Positions 26,354 to 36,411 are shown, numbered from the stretch's first letter. The stretch: 40,593 nt of DNA from Aeromonas aquatica (GCF_000764655.1 NZ_JRGL01000027.1:1-40593); one strand, 5' to 3'. Notes: a model not told the origin generated them from the sequence alone. Translations and numbers: made by a program.

Positions 26354-27259
26354 TCAATGCACATGTTCACGCTTCCCCTCCTCCTCTGCACTGGCCAGGG
26401 CGAAATGGATAGGGCCAAGGGGTTCCGCCTGCAGGATCCAGATCAGGGACTCCTTGCACAGCTCCAGCAGGGCCAGAAAGGTCACCAGCACCCCCATCCG
26501 CCCCTCCTCGGCCCTGAGCACCTGCTCCAGGCGCAGGGTCTGCCCGAGGGAGAGCATGGCGAGGATCTCCGCCATCCGCACCCGGGTCGGGATCTGCTCG
26601 CGGCGGATCTGGTGATGTTCGAAATGAGTCGCGCGTTTTACCACACTTTGCATGTAAAGGGCGAGCTCAACCAGTGAAACATCGGGTGCCAGCGGCTTGA
26701 GGGCACCAAAATCCGGCGGCAGGGCGGCGGCGAGATAGATCTCCCGCTCCACCCTCGGCAACTCGTTCACCCGCTCGGCGCCGACCTTGAAACGCTCGTA
26801 CTCCTGCAACCGGCGAATGAGGGTGACGCGGGGATCTTCCCCCTCGTCCTCCTCTTCCAGCTCCGGGGCCCTGGGCAGCAGCAGGCGGGATTTTATCTCC
26901 GCCAGCCAGGCCGCCATCAGCAGGTATTCGGCCGCCAGCTCCAGGTTGAGCCCCTGCATCAGCTCCACGTACTCCATGTACTGGGCGGTGATCTGCAGGA
27001 TCGGCAGGTTCAGGATGTCCAGCTGCTGGCGCCGGATGAGGTACAGCAGCAGATCGAGCGGCCCCTCGAAGGTGTCGAGAAACACCTCCAGCGCATCGGG
27101 CGGAATAAACAAATCCTGGGGCAGCTCATGATAGGGCTGCCCCAGGACTTTGGCGATGGGCAGGGGAAGGCTTGCCTCCCCGCTCACACCCGGTGCCGGC
27201 GTCAGCAGCTCGGGTGCGGGCTCGGCGGTATCACTCAAACGGCGTGGGATCCCCGGCAC
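26354..27259 (-). CDS. scpA: segregation and condensation protein A (ScpA)
   Basis: ScpA is the kleisin that bridges SMC heads and binds ScpB. The key N-terminal segment LDTFEGPLDLLLYLIRRQQLDILNL lies at about 61-84, AAEYLLMAAWLAEIKSRLLLP at about 109-129 and the C-terminal winged helix near 240-275. The acidic linker ELEEEDEGEDP is typical. The start is uncertain: the longest frame begins at GTG 27259 within yciO, TTG 27238 and GTG 27187 are alternatives, and none has a clear Shine-Dalgarno site. The frame overlaps the yciO stop, so translation is probably coupled. The 301-residue length would be slightly long for the family. Confidence 0.9.
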   Translation of the reverse strand: MPGIPRRLSDTAEPAPELLTPAPGVSGEASLPLPIAKVLGQPYHELPQDLFIPPDALEVFLDTFEGPLDLLLYLIRRQQLDILNLPILQITAQYMEYVELMQGLNLELAAEYLLMAAWLAEIKSRLLLPRAPELEEEDEGEDPRVTLIRRLQEYERFKVGAERVNELPRVEREIYLAAALPPDFGALKPLAPDVSLVELALYMQSVVKRATHFEHHQIRREQIPTRVRMAEILAMLSLGQTLRLEQVLRAEEGRMGVLVTFLALLELCKESLIWILQAEPLGPIHFALASAEEEGKREHVH

Positions 27260-27851
27260 CGCGACGGCGCAGCACGGGCTCGTCGTCGGAGAAGTCCACT
27301 ACGGTGGTGGGCTGCTCGCCCAGATAGCCACCGTTGACCACCAGATCCAGCTGCTTGCCGAGCTTGTCGAAGATCTCTTCCGGGTCGAACTCGGCCATCT
27401 CGGAGCCCGGCAGGATCAGGGTGGTGGAGAGCAGCGGCTCGCCGAGCCCCTCCAGCAGGGCCAGCGCGATATTGTTGGCCGGCACCCGGATGCCGATGGT
27501 CTTCTTCTTCTCGTTCATCAGCCGGCGCGGCACTTCCTTGGTGGCCTTGAAGATGAAGGTATAGGCGCCGGGGGTGTTGTTCTTGACCAGCCGAAACGCC
27601 GTGTTGTCCACCTTGGCATAGGTGGAGATCTCGGAGAGATCCCGGCACACCAGGGTGAAGTCGTGGGTCGGATCGATGCGGCGGATGCGGCAGATGCGCT
27701 CCAGCGCGTCCTTGTTACCCATCTGACAACCCAGGGCATAGCCGGAGTCGGTGGGATAGGCGATGACGCCCCCGTTTTGCAGGATCTGAACCGCCTGGCC
27801 GATGAGGCGGACCTGGGGATTATCCGGATGTACGTAAAAATGCTGACTCAT
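27231..27851 (-). CDS. yciO: YciO, Sua5/YrdC-like protein
   Basis: YciO belongs to the TsaC/Sua5/YrdC fold, whose members make threonylcarbamoyl-adenylate for tRNA t6A. YciO itself has an uncertain role, possibly RNA- or nucleotide-linked. The 206-residue product equals E. coli YciO in length and shows SQHFYVHPDNPQ, GGVIAYPTDSGYALGC, NNTPGAYTFIFKATKEVPRR, KTIGIRVP and GGYLGEQPTTVVD. I chose ATG 27851, the family start; the frame stays open for a further 48 bases. It lies between rnm and scpA, as in other gammaproteobacteria. Confidence 0.95.
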   Translation of the reverse strand: MSQHFYVHPDNPQVRLIGQAVQILQNGGVIAYPTDSGYALGCQMGNKDALERICRIRRIDPTHDFTLVCRDLSEISTYAKVDNTAFRLVKNNTPGAYTFIFKATKEVPRRLMNEKKKTIGIRVPANNIALALLEGLGEPLLSTTLILPGSEMAEFDPEEIFDKLGKQLDLVVNGGYLGEQPTTVVDFSDDEPVLRRRGAGDPTPFE

Positions 27852-28002
27852 AAACTGTTCTCGCGATAGCGACAGGGCAGGCCTGCCTGTAATTCCCAAA
27901 CTAGAGCATGGTCACGGGCCCCTTGGCCCATGACACTACCTTAACCCCTTTGACGCAGACTCGCTCGCGCCGAAGGTCGAACCCGCCGGATCCGCGCCGC
28001 CG

Positions 28003-28884
28003 TCAGCGGCTGGCCAGCAGGCTGGCATGCTCCTCGGTGGTGAGACCGAAATGGCCGGGATACCCCAGCCAGAGTGGCATGCCCTCTTTGGGCAGCCAGA
28101 GATGGCGGCCCAGTTCGGTCCAGTTGGAGGGGAAATGAAAATCCGATCCCACCGAAATGTAAAGATCGTGCTCCTTGGCCCACTGGCCCAGGTTGGCCCG
28201 CTCCTGTGGACTCTGCTGGGGCAAGGAGACCTCCATGGCATCCCCCCCGGCGGCCTTGAAGGCCACCAGCAACCGCTTGATCCACTTGGCGGTGAGACCA
28301 TAACGGCTGGGGTGCGCCAGCACCGCCAGGCCGCCGGCGCCATGAATGGCCTCGATGGCAACCGCCATCTCGAGCCACTCGGCGGGCACATAGCCCTTGT
28401 TGCCCCGGCTCAGGTACTTCTTGAATACCTTCTGCATGGTATCGGCCACCCCGCGCGCCATCAGCACCCGGGCAAAATGGGCCCGGGTCACGGCGGCGTC
28501 ACCGGCCAGGGCCTTGGCCTCTTCGTAGGTGCCAGGCAGCTGGCACTTCTCCAGACGGCGCCCTATCTCCTCGGCGCGCGCCTCGCGGCGGGCCAGCTGG
28601 GCGGCCAGAAAGGCCACCAGCTGCGGATTTTTTTCATCCACTCCCAGCGCCACTACATGGATCTCGTGATGCTCCCAACCGGTGGAGATCTCGACCCCGC
28701 TCACCAGCCGCAGCGGCAGTTGCTCGGCGTTGATCGTTGCGCGGATCTCATCAAGCCCGGCGAGGGTATCGTGGTCAGTGACCGCTAACACCTCGACCCC
28801 TTTCTCGGCGGCGCGCCGCACCAGGTCACGGGGTGCCAGCACCCCGTCGGAGGCGGTGGTATGACAGTGAAGATCGAATCTCAT
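28003..28884 (-). CDS. rnm: RNase AM (5'-3' exonuclease, PHP domain)
   Basis: Rnm (formerly YciV or TrpH) is a PHP-family 5'-3' exoribonuclease that trims the 5' ends of rRNAs and degrades short oligonucleotides. The 293-residue product has the metal-site motifs FDLHCHTTASDG (3-14), AVTDHDTLAGL near 34-44, SGVEISTGWE, VTRAHFARVL and GSDFHFPSNW toward the C-terminus. Length and sequence match E. coli Rnm (293). It is divergent from the trp operon, with the trp promoter region of about 130 bases between, and leads the leftward block rnm-yciO-scpA-scpB-rluB. The assignment is firm. Confidence 0.95.
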   Translation of the reverse strand: MRFDLHCHTTASDGVLAPRDLVRRAAEKGVEVLAVTDHDTLAGLDEIRATINAEQLPLRLVSGVEISTGWEHHEIHVVALGVDEKNPQLVAFLAAQLARREARAEEIGRRLEKCQLPGTYEEAKALAGDAAVTRAHFARVLMARGVADTMQKVFKKYLSRGNKGYVPAEWLEMAVAIEAIHGAGGLAVLAHPSRYGLTAKWIKRLLVAFKAAGGDAMEVSLPQQSPQERANLGQWAKEHDLYISVGSDFHFPSNWTELGRHLWLPKEGMPLWLGYPGHFGLTTEEHASLLASR

Positions 28885-28942
28885 CGGCTTATTTCGCTCT
28901 CATGAACAGGCCACTTTGGAAAAAAGAAGGCAAAAAAGCGAC

Positions 28943-28976
28943 TTGACTTGGCCGCGGCTTTATCGTTTTCTGTAGA
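28943..28976 (+). promoter_or_regulatory. probable trp promoter
   Basis: TTGACT (28943-28948) with TTTTCT 17 bases later, or TTGGCC (28948-28953) with TGTAGA (28971-28976) 17 bases later, are the best sigma-70 pairs before trpL. They lie 38-70 bases before its ATG. No operator close to the E. coli TrpR site is evident to me, so attenuation may dominate. Confidence 0.5.
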
Positions 28977-29013
28977 CACTTCAACTGCAAACAGAACGTT
29001 ACAGGATTCTATC

Positions 29014-29064
29014 ATGCAAACGACAATCACCCTGAACCAGAACTGGTGGTGGCACATTCCCTAA
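29014..29064 (+). CDS. trpL: trp operon leader peptide
   Basis: The 16-residue frame reads MQTTITLNQNWWWHIP and contains three consecutive Trp codons. AGGA lies eight bases before the ATG. Ribosome stalling on these codons when charged tRNA-Trp is scarce would prevent the terminator at 29129-29154 from forming, so the operon is read. E. coli TrpL has two Trp codons; three are known in some relatives. Confidence 0.95.
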   Translation: MQTTITLNQNWWWHIP

Positions 29065-29128
29065 CATGCGGGCGTGTGGTCGTTGCTGTACCTGTGATCT
29101 GACAGCAAATTAAGAACCCAGAGAAAAA

Positions 29129-29154
29129 GCCCGCTGACCCCAGCGGGCTTTTTT
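29129..29154 (+). terminator. trp attenuator terminator
   Basis: GCCCGCTG-ACCC-CAGCGGGC followed by TTTTTT lies 65 bases after the trpL stop. It is the expected 3:4 hairpin of transcription attenuation. About 170 bases of further leader separate it from trpE, with no other feature visible. Confidence 0.95.
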
Positions 29155-29325
29155 ATTATCCGGCAAATGGACATGTGATGAAACCGAGAATTCAGACCAG
29201 CACACAGACCTGGCGATGGCGACCCTACTGAAACCGCCTGAACCACCTTAATTTTCAAGGCATTCTTTCAAGGTATGCAACGTCATGAACATTGGTCATC
29301 ACCATCACACGCAAGGGAACGCATT

Positions 29326-30993
29326 ATGACAGCCAGCAAGACCCGGTTATCCCTGGGCGAGTTCGATACCCTCAGGCTCAATGCCCCCTATGTCACCGAC
29401 CCCCTGGCGCTCTACAGCCAGCTGTGCCAGGGCCGCCCCAACAACCTGTTGCTGGAATCGGTAGAGATCGACTCCAAGGCCGGCACCCAGAGCCTGCTGC
29501 TGGTGGACGCCTGCCTGCGCATCGAGTGCCGTGGCCGCACCGTGCAGGTACGCGCCCTCAACGACAACGGCGCCCAGTTGCAGATCCTGCTCGGCGAGCA
29601 GCTGCCGGCCCTGATCCGCCGCAGCCTGGTGAAGGGGGAGCTGCACCTCGAGTTCCCGGCCTCCGATCGGGAGCTTGACGAAGACAGCCGTCTCAAGGGC
29701 ATCAGCGTGCTGGACGTGCTGCGCACCCTGCAACAGCAACTGCAATGCCCAGTAGGTAAAGAAGCGCTGTTCATGGCCGGCAGCTTCGCCTACGACCTCA
29801 TCGCCTCGTTCGAGGATCTGCCAGAAGTACCGGAAGGCAGCAACGACTGCCCCGACTACTGCTTCTATGTGGCCGAGACCCTGATCACCATAGATCACAT
29901 CAAACAGAGCACCCAGCTGGTGGCCTGCCTGTTTGGTGGTAACAGTGGCAACGACGACGAGCAGGAGGAGAGCCAGCAGGAGGCGCGCTACGCTCGCCTG
30001 CTCAGCCGGCTCGAGAGCTTCAAGCAGGCCTGTCAGCAGCCACAACCCCGACCGCAGACGACCCAGCCGCTGACCGGCGCGCTCTGCGTCGACAAGAGCG
30101 ACAAGCAGTTCTGCGCCGAGGTAGAGAAGCTCAAGGGCTTTATCCGCCGGGGCGACATCTTCCAGGTGGTGCCCTCACGCAGTTTCTCCCTGCCCTGCCC
30201 CGAGCCCATCGCCGCCTACCGCCGCCTCAAGCAGACCAACCCCAGCCCCTACATGTTCTACGTGCAGGATGAGGGCTTCACCCTGTTTGGCGCCTCGCCG
30301 GAGAGCGCGGTCAAGTTTGAAGCCGCCAGCCGCCAGGTGGAGATGTACCCCATCGCCGGCACCCGCCGCCGTGGCCTCAACCCGGATGGCAGCATCAACC
30401 TGGATCTGGACGGCCGCATCGAGCTGGAGCTGCGCCAGGACGAGAAGGAGGTGGCCGAACACCTGATGCTGGTGGATCTCGGCCGCAACGACATCGCCCG
30501 CATCTCCGAGCCGGGCACCCGCTACGTGAAGGATCTGCTCAAGGTGGATCGCTACAGCCACGTGATGCACCTGGTCTCCCGGGTGGTCGGCACCCTGAGA
30601 TCCGATCTCGACGCCCTGCACGCCTATCAGGCCTGCATGAACATGGGCACCCTCACCGGCGCTCCCAAGCTGCGCGCCAGCGAGCTCATTCGCGCCGTGG
30701 AGGGTCGCAGACGGGGCAGCTACGGCGGCGCCGTCGGCTATCTCAACGGCGTAGGCGAGATGGACACCTGCATCGTGATCCGCTCCGCCTTCGTCAAGGA
30801 GGGCGTGGCCCATGTCCAGGCCGGTGCCGGCGTGGTCTATGACTCCAAGCCCCAGATGGAAGCGGACGAAACCCGTGCCAAGGCCGCCGCCGTGCTGGCC
30901 GCCATCGCCGCCAGCCATGGCACCTCCCTGCAGGCCCTCAGCCTGCAAGAACACCAGCAGTCCGAGAAAACCAAGGCGGCGCGCCATGACTAA
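29326..30993 (+). CDS. trpE: anthranilate synthase component I
   Basis: TrpE converts chorismate to anthranilate using ammonia from TrpG, the first step of tryptophan synthesis. The 555-residue product is slightly longer than E. coli TrpE (520). It has the tryptophan feedback site NLLLESVEIDS (40-50), the catalytic-domain runs FQVVPSRSFSLPCP, NPSPYMFYVQDEGFTLFGASPES, YPIAGTRRRG, DLGRNDIARI, GTLTGAPK and RRRGSYGGAVGY. I chose ATG 29326, with AAGGGA about nine bases upstream; an open frame continues to 29275. A Gln/Asn/Asp-rich, low-complexity linker near residues 205-245 explains the extra length. It overlaps trpG by eight bases. Confidence 0.97.
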   Translation: MTASKTRLSLGEFDTLRLNAPYVTDPLALYSQLCQGRPNNLLLESVEIDSKAGTQSLLLVDACLRIECRGRTVQVRALNDNGAQLQILLGEQLPALIRRSLVKGELHLEFPASDRELDEDSRLKGISVLDVLRTLQQQLQCPVGKEALFMAGSFAYDLIASFEDLPEVPEGSNDCPDYCFYVAETLITIDHIKQSTQLVACLFGGNSGNDDEQEESQQEARYARLLSRLESFKQACQQPQPRPQTTQPLTGALCVDKSDKQFCAEVEKLKGFIRRGDIFQVVPSRSFSLPCPEPIAAYRRLKQTNPSPYMFYVQDEGFTLFGASPESAVKFEAASRQVEMYPIAGTRRRGLNPDGSINLDLDGRIELELRQDEKEVAEHLMLVDLGRNDIARISEPGTRYVKDLLKVDRYSHVMHLVSRVVGTLRSDLDALHAYQACMNMGTLTGAPKLRASELIRAVEGRRRGSYGGAVGYLNGVGEMDTCIVIRSAFVKEGVAHVQAGAGVVYDSKPQMEADETRAKAAAVLAAIAASHGTSLQALSLQEHQQSEKTKAARHD

Positions 30994-31585
30994 CATCTTC
31001 CTGCTCGATAACTTCGATTCGTTCACTTATAACCTGGTCGATCAGTTCCGCACCCTCGGCTATCCGGTGCGCATCTACCGCAACAGCCTGCCGGCAACCC
31101 GCATCATGCAGGAGATCGAAGCCTGTGACGGGGATGCGGTGCTGGTGCTCTCGCCGGGACCGGGCGCCCCCCACGAGGCCGGCTGCCTCATCGATCTCAT
31201 CAAGCTGGCCCGCGGCCGGGTGCCCATCCTCGGCATCTGCCTCGGTCATCAGGCGCTGTGCGAAGCCTATGGCGGCACCGTCGGCGCGGCGGAGGAGATA
31301 GTCCACGGCAAGCGCTCCCTCATCGAGCACCATGGCCACGGCGCTTTCGCCGGCCTGCCGAGCCCGCTGCCGGTGGCCCGTTACCACTCCCTGGTCGCCA
31401 CCTATGTGCCGGAAGAGCTGCAGGTGATTGCCCACTACCAGGGCATGCCCATGGCCATCGAGCAACGGGACGAGCGGGTGCTGGGCTTCCAGTTCCATCC
31501 GGAATCCATCATGACCAGCGAAGGGGCCCGCCTGCTCACCCAGGCGCTCGCCCATATCACCCGCCCAGAAAGCCACGTGCGGTAA
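30986..31585 (+). CDS. trpG: anthranilate synthase component II (glutamine amidotransferase)
   Basis: TrpG hydrolyses glutamine and delivers ammonia to TrpE. The 199-residue class I amidotransferase has DNFDSFTYNLVDQF (8-21), SPGPGAPHEAG, the nucleophile Cys85 in GICLGHQAL and the His171/Glu173 pair in QFHPESIMT. It is a stand-alone domain, not fused to TrpD as in E. coli. ATG 30986 lies within the last eight bases of trpE (ATGACTAA), so translation is coupled. A nine-base gap follows before trpD. Confidence 0.97.
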   Translation: MTNIFLLDNFDSFTYNLVDQFRTLGYPVRIYRNSLPATRIMQEIEACDGDAVLVLSPGPGAPHEAGCLIDLIKLARGRVPILGICLGHQALCEAYGGTVGAAEEIVHGKRSLIEHHGHGAFAGLPSPLPVARYHSLVATYVPEELQVIAHYQGMPMAIEQRDERVLGFQFHPESIMTSEGARLLTQALAHITRPESHVR

Positions 31586-31594
31586 GGAGACCCC

Positions 31595-32608
31595 ATGCAT
31601 CATCATCTCAACACCCTCTATCAGGGGCAGTCTCTCTCCCGCGACGAAGCCCGTGACGCCTTCGGTCAGGTGGTACGCGGCGAAGTGGATCCCATCGTGC
31701 TCGCCAGCCTGCTCACCGCCCTCAAGCTCAAGGGGGAGACCCCGGAGGAGATCGCCGGTGCCGCCGACGCCCTGCTGGCCGAGGCCCGTCCCTTCCCGCG
31801 CCCTGACTACGCCTTCTGCGACATCGTCGGCACCGGCGGTGATGGCCTCAACACCATCAACGTCTCCACCACCTCGGCGCTGGTCGCCGCCGCCTGCGGC
31901 CTGAAAGTGGCCAAGCACGGCAACCGCTCGGTCTCGAGCAAGTCTGGCTCCAGCGATCTGCTGGACAAGATGGGCATCAGGCTCGACATGAGCCCTGAGC
32001 TGGCCCGCCGCTGCCTGGACGAGCTCGGCATCTGCTTCCTGTTTGCCCCCCAGTATCACGCCGGGGTGCGCCACGCCATGCCGGTGCGCCAGGCCTTGAA
32101 AACCAGGACGCTGTTTAACGTCTTGGGGCCGCTTATCAACCCCGCCCGCCCCAGCTACCAACTGATGGGAGTCTATGCCCCCGAGCTGGTGCGCCCCATC
32201 GCCGAAACCCTGCTGGCACTGGGACTGAAAACCGGTATGGTGGTACACGGCGCCGGGCTGGACGAGGTGGCCATCCACGGCCCGACCCAGGTGGCCGAGA
32301 TCCGTGACGGTGAGATCCGTGAGTACCTGCTCACCCCGGCCGACTTTGGCCTCGAGACCTACCCGGTCAGCGCCATTCAAGGGGGGGAGCCGGAAGAGAA
32401 TCGCGCCATCACCGCCGCCATCCTGGCCGGCGAAGGCAGCCCGGCCCACAACGCCGCCATCGCCGCCAATGTGGCGCCGCTGCTGGTGATGGCGGGCAAG
32501 GCCCCGGACTTCAGGCAGGCCGCCGCCCTGGTGCTGGCCAAGCTGGCCAGCGGTGAGACCAGCGCGCTCGCCCAGGCACTCGCCACCCTGAGCCATCAGG
32601 AGGCATGA
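31595..32608 (+). CDS. trpD: anthranilate phosphoribosyltransferase
   Basis: TrpD joins anthranilate to PRPP, giving phosphoribosyl-anthranilate. The 337-residue product has the PRPP-binding motif [14 protein letters not shown] (79-92), [41 protein letters not shown] and [17 protein letters not shown] lies about seven bases before ATG 31595. It is a separate protein, as in Vibrio and Shewanella, whereas E. coli has a TrpGD fusion. The stop overlaps the first ATG of trpCF. Confidence 0.97.
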   Translation: MHHHLNTLYQGQSLSRDEARDAFGQVVRGEVDPIVLASLLTALKLKGETPEEIAGAADALLAEARPFPRPDYAFCDIVGTGGDGLNTINVSTTSALVAAACGLKVAKHGNRSVSSKSGSSDLLDKMGIRLDMSPELARRCLDELGICFLFAPQYHAGVRHAMPVRQALKTRTLFNVLGPLINPARPSYQLMGVYAPELVRPIAETLLALGLKTGMVVHGAGLDEVAIHGPTQVAEIRDGEIREYLLTPADFGLETYPVSAIQGGEPEENRAITAAILAGEGSPAHNAAIAANVAPLLVMAGKAPDFRQAAALVLAKLASGETSALAQALATLSHQEA

Positions 32609-34104
32609 TGTCAGTCACCGCTCAGCACAGCACCCAACAAGAGAGCCCACAAGGCAGTAGCCAGCTTCGCAAGGATAACGAGATGTCAGACCTTATTGCC
32701 CCCCATGGCTTCCTGAACATGGCCTCCATCAACCAGACCATACTCGGCAAGATAGTGGCCGCCAAACAGGCGTGGGTGGCGGCCCGCAAGCAGGCACAGC
32801 CGCTGGAGAGCTTCCAGGCCGCGCTCACTCAAAGCGATCGGGACTTCGAGGGGCAACTTCGCGCCGGCGGCACCCGCTTTATTCTGGAGTGCAAGAAGGC
32901 CTCCCCCTCCAAGGGGTTGATCCGCAATGACTTCGATCTGGAGGCCATCGCCGATGTCTATGGCAAATACGCCACCGCCATCTCGGTGCTGACCGACGAG
33001 AAGTTCTTCCAGGGGGATTTCGCCTTCCTGCCAAGGGTGCGGGCCAGGGTCAGCCAACCGGTGCTGTGCAAGGACTTCATGATCGACCCCTATCAGGTCT
33101 ATCTGGCTCGCCACTATCAGGCGGACGCCATCCTGCTGATGCTCTCGGTGCTCACCGACGAGGGCTACCGCGCCCTGTTCAAGGTTGCCAAGGAGCTGGG
33201 CCTCGGGGTGCTGACCGAGGTGAGCAACGAAGAGGAGCTGACCCGCGCCATCGCCCTGGGGGCGCCGGTGATCGGCATCAATAACCGAGACCTGCGGGAT
33301 CTCAGCGTGGATCTCGCCCGCACCGGCCAGCTGGCCGCCGACATTCCCGCCGATCGCGTGGTCATCAGCGAATCCGGCATCCGGGATCGCAGCCAGGTCG
33401 CCCGCCTGCGCCAACACGCCAAGGGCTTCCTGGTCGGCTCCTCCCTGATGGAGGAGGCGGATCTGGAGGCCGCGGTGCGCAAGCTCACCCTCGGCCAGAA
33501 CAAGGTATGTGGCCTGACCCGCGCCGAAGATGCCGCCGCCGCCCATCAGGCAGGTGCGGTATTTGGCGGCCTTATCTTCGTGGCCAAGAGCCCGCGCTAC
33601 GTGGACATCCCCGGCGCCCGTGCCGTGATGGCCGGCGCCCCGCTCAACTATGTGGGGGTGTTTCGCAATGCCCAGCCCCAGACCATAGCCCTGACGGTCG
33701 AGGCCCTCGGGCTCGCCGCGGTGCAGCTGCATGGGGACGAAGACGCCGCCTATATCGAGGCGCTGCGTACTCTGCTGCCCGAGGGCTGCGAGATCTGGAA
33801 GGCGGTCGGTGTCACGAGCGGCGAGCCGCTGCCCGCCCTCGACTATCCGGCGGATCGCCTGCTGCTCGATACGAAAGTCGGCAGCCAGAGCGGCGGCACC
33901 GGCCAGGCGTTCGACTGGGCCATGCTGGCAAGCCTCGACAAATCTCGCCTGATGCTGGCGGGGGGCCTCAACCCGGACAACGCCCTGCGCGCCGCCCAGG
34001 TGGGTTGTCTCGGCCTCGATTTCAACTCCGGGGTGGAGACGGCCCCGGGCCAGAAGGATCCCCAAAAGCTCGCCGCGGCCTTTGGCGCCCTGCGCAAGCT
34101 GTGA
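32605..34104 (+). CDS. trpCF: bifunctional indole-3-glycerol phosphate synthase / phosphoribosylanthranilate isomerase
   Basis: This fused enzyme carries out two steps: isomerisation by the F half and ring closure to indole-3-glycerol phosphate by the C half. Residues about 39-290 form the TrpC barrel ([57 protein letters not shown]). Residues about 295-499 form the TrpF barrel ([37 protein letters not shown]). The frame opens at ATG 32605, overlapping trpD, with AGGAGG adjacent. In-frame ATGs at 32608, 32683 (AAGGA upstream) and 32719 would shorten it. E. coli TrpCF begins near the last of these. The true start is uncertain. Confidence 0.95.
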   Translation: MMSVTAQHSTQQESPQGSSQLRKDNEMSDLIAPHGFLNMASINQTILGKIVAAKQAWVAARKQAQPLESFQAALTQSDRDFEGQLRAGGTRFILECKKASPSKGLIRNDFDLEAIADVYGKYATAISVLTDEKFFQGDFAFLPRVRARVSQPVLCKDFMIDPYQVYLARHYQADAILLMLSVLTDEGYRALFKVAKELGLGVLTEVSNEEELTRAIALGAPVIGINNRDLRDLSVDLARTGQLAADIPADRVVISESGIRDRSQVARLRQHAKGFLVGSSLMEEADLEAAVRKLTLGQNKVCGLTRAEDAAAAHQAGAVFGGLIFVAKSPRYVDIPGARAVMAGAPLNYVGVFRNAQPQTIALTVEALGLAAVQLHGDEDAAYIEALRTLLPEGCEIWKAVGVTSGEPLPALDYPADRLLLDTKVGSQSGGTGQAFDWAMLASLDKSRLMLAGGLNPDNALRAAQVGCLGLDFNSGVETAPGQKDPQKLAAAFGALRKL

Positions 34105-34180
34105 CGCACCTGCCGCATCCGAATTTGATGCTGAATTTTTGATATTTAAGTTTTTAATGAATCTGAACAAGGAATAGATC

Positions 34181-35374
34181 ATGACCCTGCTTAACCCGTT
34201 TTTTGGTGAATTTGGTGGCATGTATGTGCCCCAGATCCTCATCCCCGCTCTGCTCCAGCTGGAGAAGGCCTTCGTCGATGCCAAGGAAGATCCGGCCTTC
34301 GTCGCCGAGTTTGAAGAGCTCTTGACCGAGTACGCCGGGCGCCCGACCCCGCTCACCCTGACCCGCAACCTGACCAAGGGCACCAAGACCCGGCTCTATC
34401 TGAAGCGGGAAGACCTGCTGCACGGCGGCGCCCACAAGACCAACCAGGTGCTGGGCCAGGCCCTGCTCGCCAAACGCATGGGCAAGAAAGAGATCATCGC
34501 CGAGACCGGCGCCGGTCAGCACGGGGTCGCCACGGCCCTGGCCTGCGCCCTGCTCGGCCTCAAGTGCCGGGTCTACATGGGTGCCAAGGATTGCGAGCGG
34601 CAGAAGCCGAACGTGTTTCGCATGAAGTTGATGGGCGCCACCGTCATACCGGTGCATTCGGGCTCATCCACCCTGAAGGATGCCTGCAACGAGGCGCTGC
34701 GGGACTGGGCCGCGAACTACGACAGCGCCCACTACCTGCTCGGCACCGCCGCGGGTCCGCACCCCTTCCCCACCATAGTGCGGGAGTTCCAGAAGATGAT
34801 CGGCGAGGAGGCCAAGGCCCAGTGCTTCGTAAAAGAAGAACGGCTGCCCGATGCGGTGATCGCCTGCGTCGGCGGCGGCTCCAATGCCATCGGCATCTTC
34901 GCGGACTTCATCGAGAATGAATCGGTGCGCCTGATCGGGGTCGAGCCCGGTGGCCACGGCATCGAGAGCGGTGAGCACGGTGCGCCACTCGGTCACGGCA
35001 GCAAGGGGGTCTTCTTCGGCATGCACTCCTACCTGATGCAGGACAACCAGGGTCAGATCCAGGAGTCCTACTCCGTCTCGGCGGGGCTGGACTTCCCCTC
35101 CGTCGGCCCCCAGCATGCCCACCTGGCCGCCATCGGCCGGGCAGAATATGTCTCCATCACGGACAAAGAAGCACTGGATGCGTTCCAGGAACTGGCCAAA
35201 TCCGAGGGGATAATCCCGGCGCTGGAGTCCTCCCACGCCCTGGCCCATGCCCTCAAGATGGCGCGCAGCGAACCCGAGAAAGAGCAGGTGCTGATCGTCA
35301 ACCTCTCCGGCCGTGGCGACAAGGACATCTTCACCGTCGCCGATATCTTCGAAAAAGAAGGAACCCTGTCATGA
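34181..35374 (+). CDS. trpB: tryptophan synthase beta chain
   Basis: TrpB is the PLP-dependent subunit that condenses indole with L-serine. The 397-residue product equals E. coli TrpB in length. It shows [16 protein letters not shown], the PLP lysine Lys86 in [28 protein letters not shown], the phosphate loop [10 protein letters not shown] and LSGRGDKD near the C-terminus. AAGGAA lies before ATG 34181. A 76-base AT-rich spacer separates it from trpCF, and its stop overlaps the trpA start as ATGA. Confidence 0.98.
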   Translation: MTLLNPFFGEFGGMYVPQILIPALLQLEKAFVDAKEDPAFVAEFEELLTEYAGRPTPLTLTRNLTKGTKTRLYLKREDLLHGGAHKTNQVLGQALLAKRMGKKEIIAETGAGQHGVATALACALLGLKCRVYMGAKDCERQKPNVFRMKLMGATVIPVHSGSSTLKDACNEALRDWAANYDSAHYLLGTAAGPHPFPTIVREFQKMIGEEAKAQCFVKEERLPDAVIACVGGGSNAIGIFADFIENESVRLIGVEPGGHGIESGEHGAPLGHGSKGVFFGMHSYLMQDNQGQIQESYSVSAGLDFPSVGPQHAHLAAIGRAEYVSITDKEALDAFQELAKSEGIIPALESSHALAHALKMARSEPEKEQVLIVNLSGRGDKDIFTVADIFEKEGTLS

Positions 35375-36177
35375 ATCGCTACGCACAACTCTTTTCCCGT
35401 TTAGACGCAGCCAATCAGGGCGCCTTCGTGCCGTTCGTGATGCTGGGGGATCCCACTCCCGAATTGTCGCTGGCCATCATAGATGCGCTGGTCGAGGGGG
35501 GCGCCGATGCGCTCGAATTGGGCATCCCCTTCTCCGATCCGGTAGCGGACGGCCCCACCATCCAGGGCGCGGCCCTGCGCGCCTTTGCCAGCCACACCAC
35601 CCCGGATGGCTGCTTCGAGCTGCTCACCAGGGTGCGCGCTAAATACCCGCAGATCCCCATCGGCCTGCTGGTCTACGCCAACCTGGTCTATGTGCGCCAT
35701 ATCGACGGCTTCTATGAGAAGTGCCAGCAGGCAGGGGTGGACTCTGTGCTGGTCGCCGACGTGCCGGTGCAGATGTGCGCCCCCTACAAGGCGGCGGCCG
35801 ACAAGTTCGGCATCGACAGCATCTTTATCGCCCCGCCCAACGGTGACACCGAGACTCTCAAGGCAGTTGCCGAGCTTGGCAGCGGTTACACCTACCTGGT
35901 GAGCCGCGCCGGCGTGACCGGCGCCGAGACCAAGGCCGGCATGCCGGTGGATGGCCTCATCAACACCTTGCGCGAGTTCAATGCTCCCCCCGCCCTGCTC
36001 GGCTTTGGCATCAGCGAACCGGCCCAGGTACGTGAAGCCATCAAGGCCGGCGCCGCCGGTGCCATCTCCGGCTCCGCCGTGGTGAAGATCATCGAGACCC
36101 ACCACAAGAACCCGGAGCATATGCTCACTCGTCTGAAGGAGTTTGTGGAAGGGATGAAGGCCGCGACCAATAAGTAA
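35371..36177 (+). CDS. trpA: tryptophan synthase alpha chain
   Basis: TrpA cleaves indole-3-glycerol phosphate to indole and glyceraldehyde 3-phosphate and channels indole to TrpB. The 268-residue product equals E. coli TrpA in length and has catalytic Glu49 and Asp60 in [27 protein letters not shown] and GSAVVKIIE. It overlaps trpB by four bases (ATGA). It is the last trp gene. A tetranucleotide microsatellite and then a terminator follow. Confidence 0.98.
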   Translation: MNRYAQLFSRLDAANQGAFVPFVMLGDPTPELSLAIIDALVEGGADALELGIPFSDPVADGPTIQGAALRAFASHTTPDGCFELLTRVRAKYPQIPIGLLVYANLVYVRHIDGFYEKCQQAGVDSVLVADVPVQMCAPYKAAADKFGIDSIFIAPPNGDTETLKAVAELGSGYTYLVSRAGVTGAETKAGMPVDGLINTLREFNAPPALLGFGISEPAQVREAIKAGAAGAISGSAVVKIIETHHKNPEHMLTRLKEFVEGMKAATNK

Positions 36178-36215
36178 GGGCAGGTATAGGGTCATATGCC
36201 GTTGACCTTGACCCA

Positions 36216-36276
<61 letters not shown>

Positions 36277-36281
36277 ATAAT

Positions 36282-36305
36282 GGGAGCCCACTTGGGCTCC
36301 CTTTT
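36282..36305 (+). terminator. trp operon terminator
   Basis: GGGAGCCC-ACTT-GGGCTCCC followed by TTTTCTATTT lies just five bases after the CCAG array and about 105 bases after the trpA stop. Confidence 0.88.
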
Positions 36306-36337
36306 CTATTTATCTCTTTTGCTTCCTCTAACTGTGT

Positions 36338-36372
36338 CCCCTCTCCCTCCGGGAGAGGGCCAGGGTGAGGGG
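36338..36372. repeat. interspersed repeat, copy 1 (CCCTCTCC...GGAGAGGG...GTGAGGG type)
   Basis: CCCCTCTCCCTCCGGGAGAG followed by GGCCAGGGTGAGGGGG forms a short stem (CCTCTCCC with GGGAGAGG). A second copy lies at 36939-36974. The pattern is a common intergenic element in gammaproteobacteria. Confidence 0.75.
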
Positions 36373-36411
36373 GTCAGGGTTCCCCCAAGGTTATCGATGT
36401 GATGAAGATCC

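Noticed and set aside
28921..29013. TrpR operator of the E. coli type in the trp promoter
   Set aside because: I could not find a convincing match to the TrpR palindrome; only promoter-like hexamers are supported.
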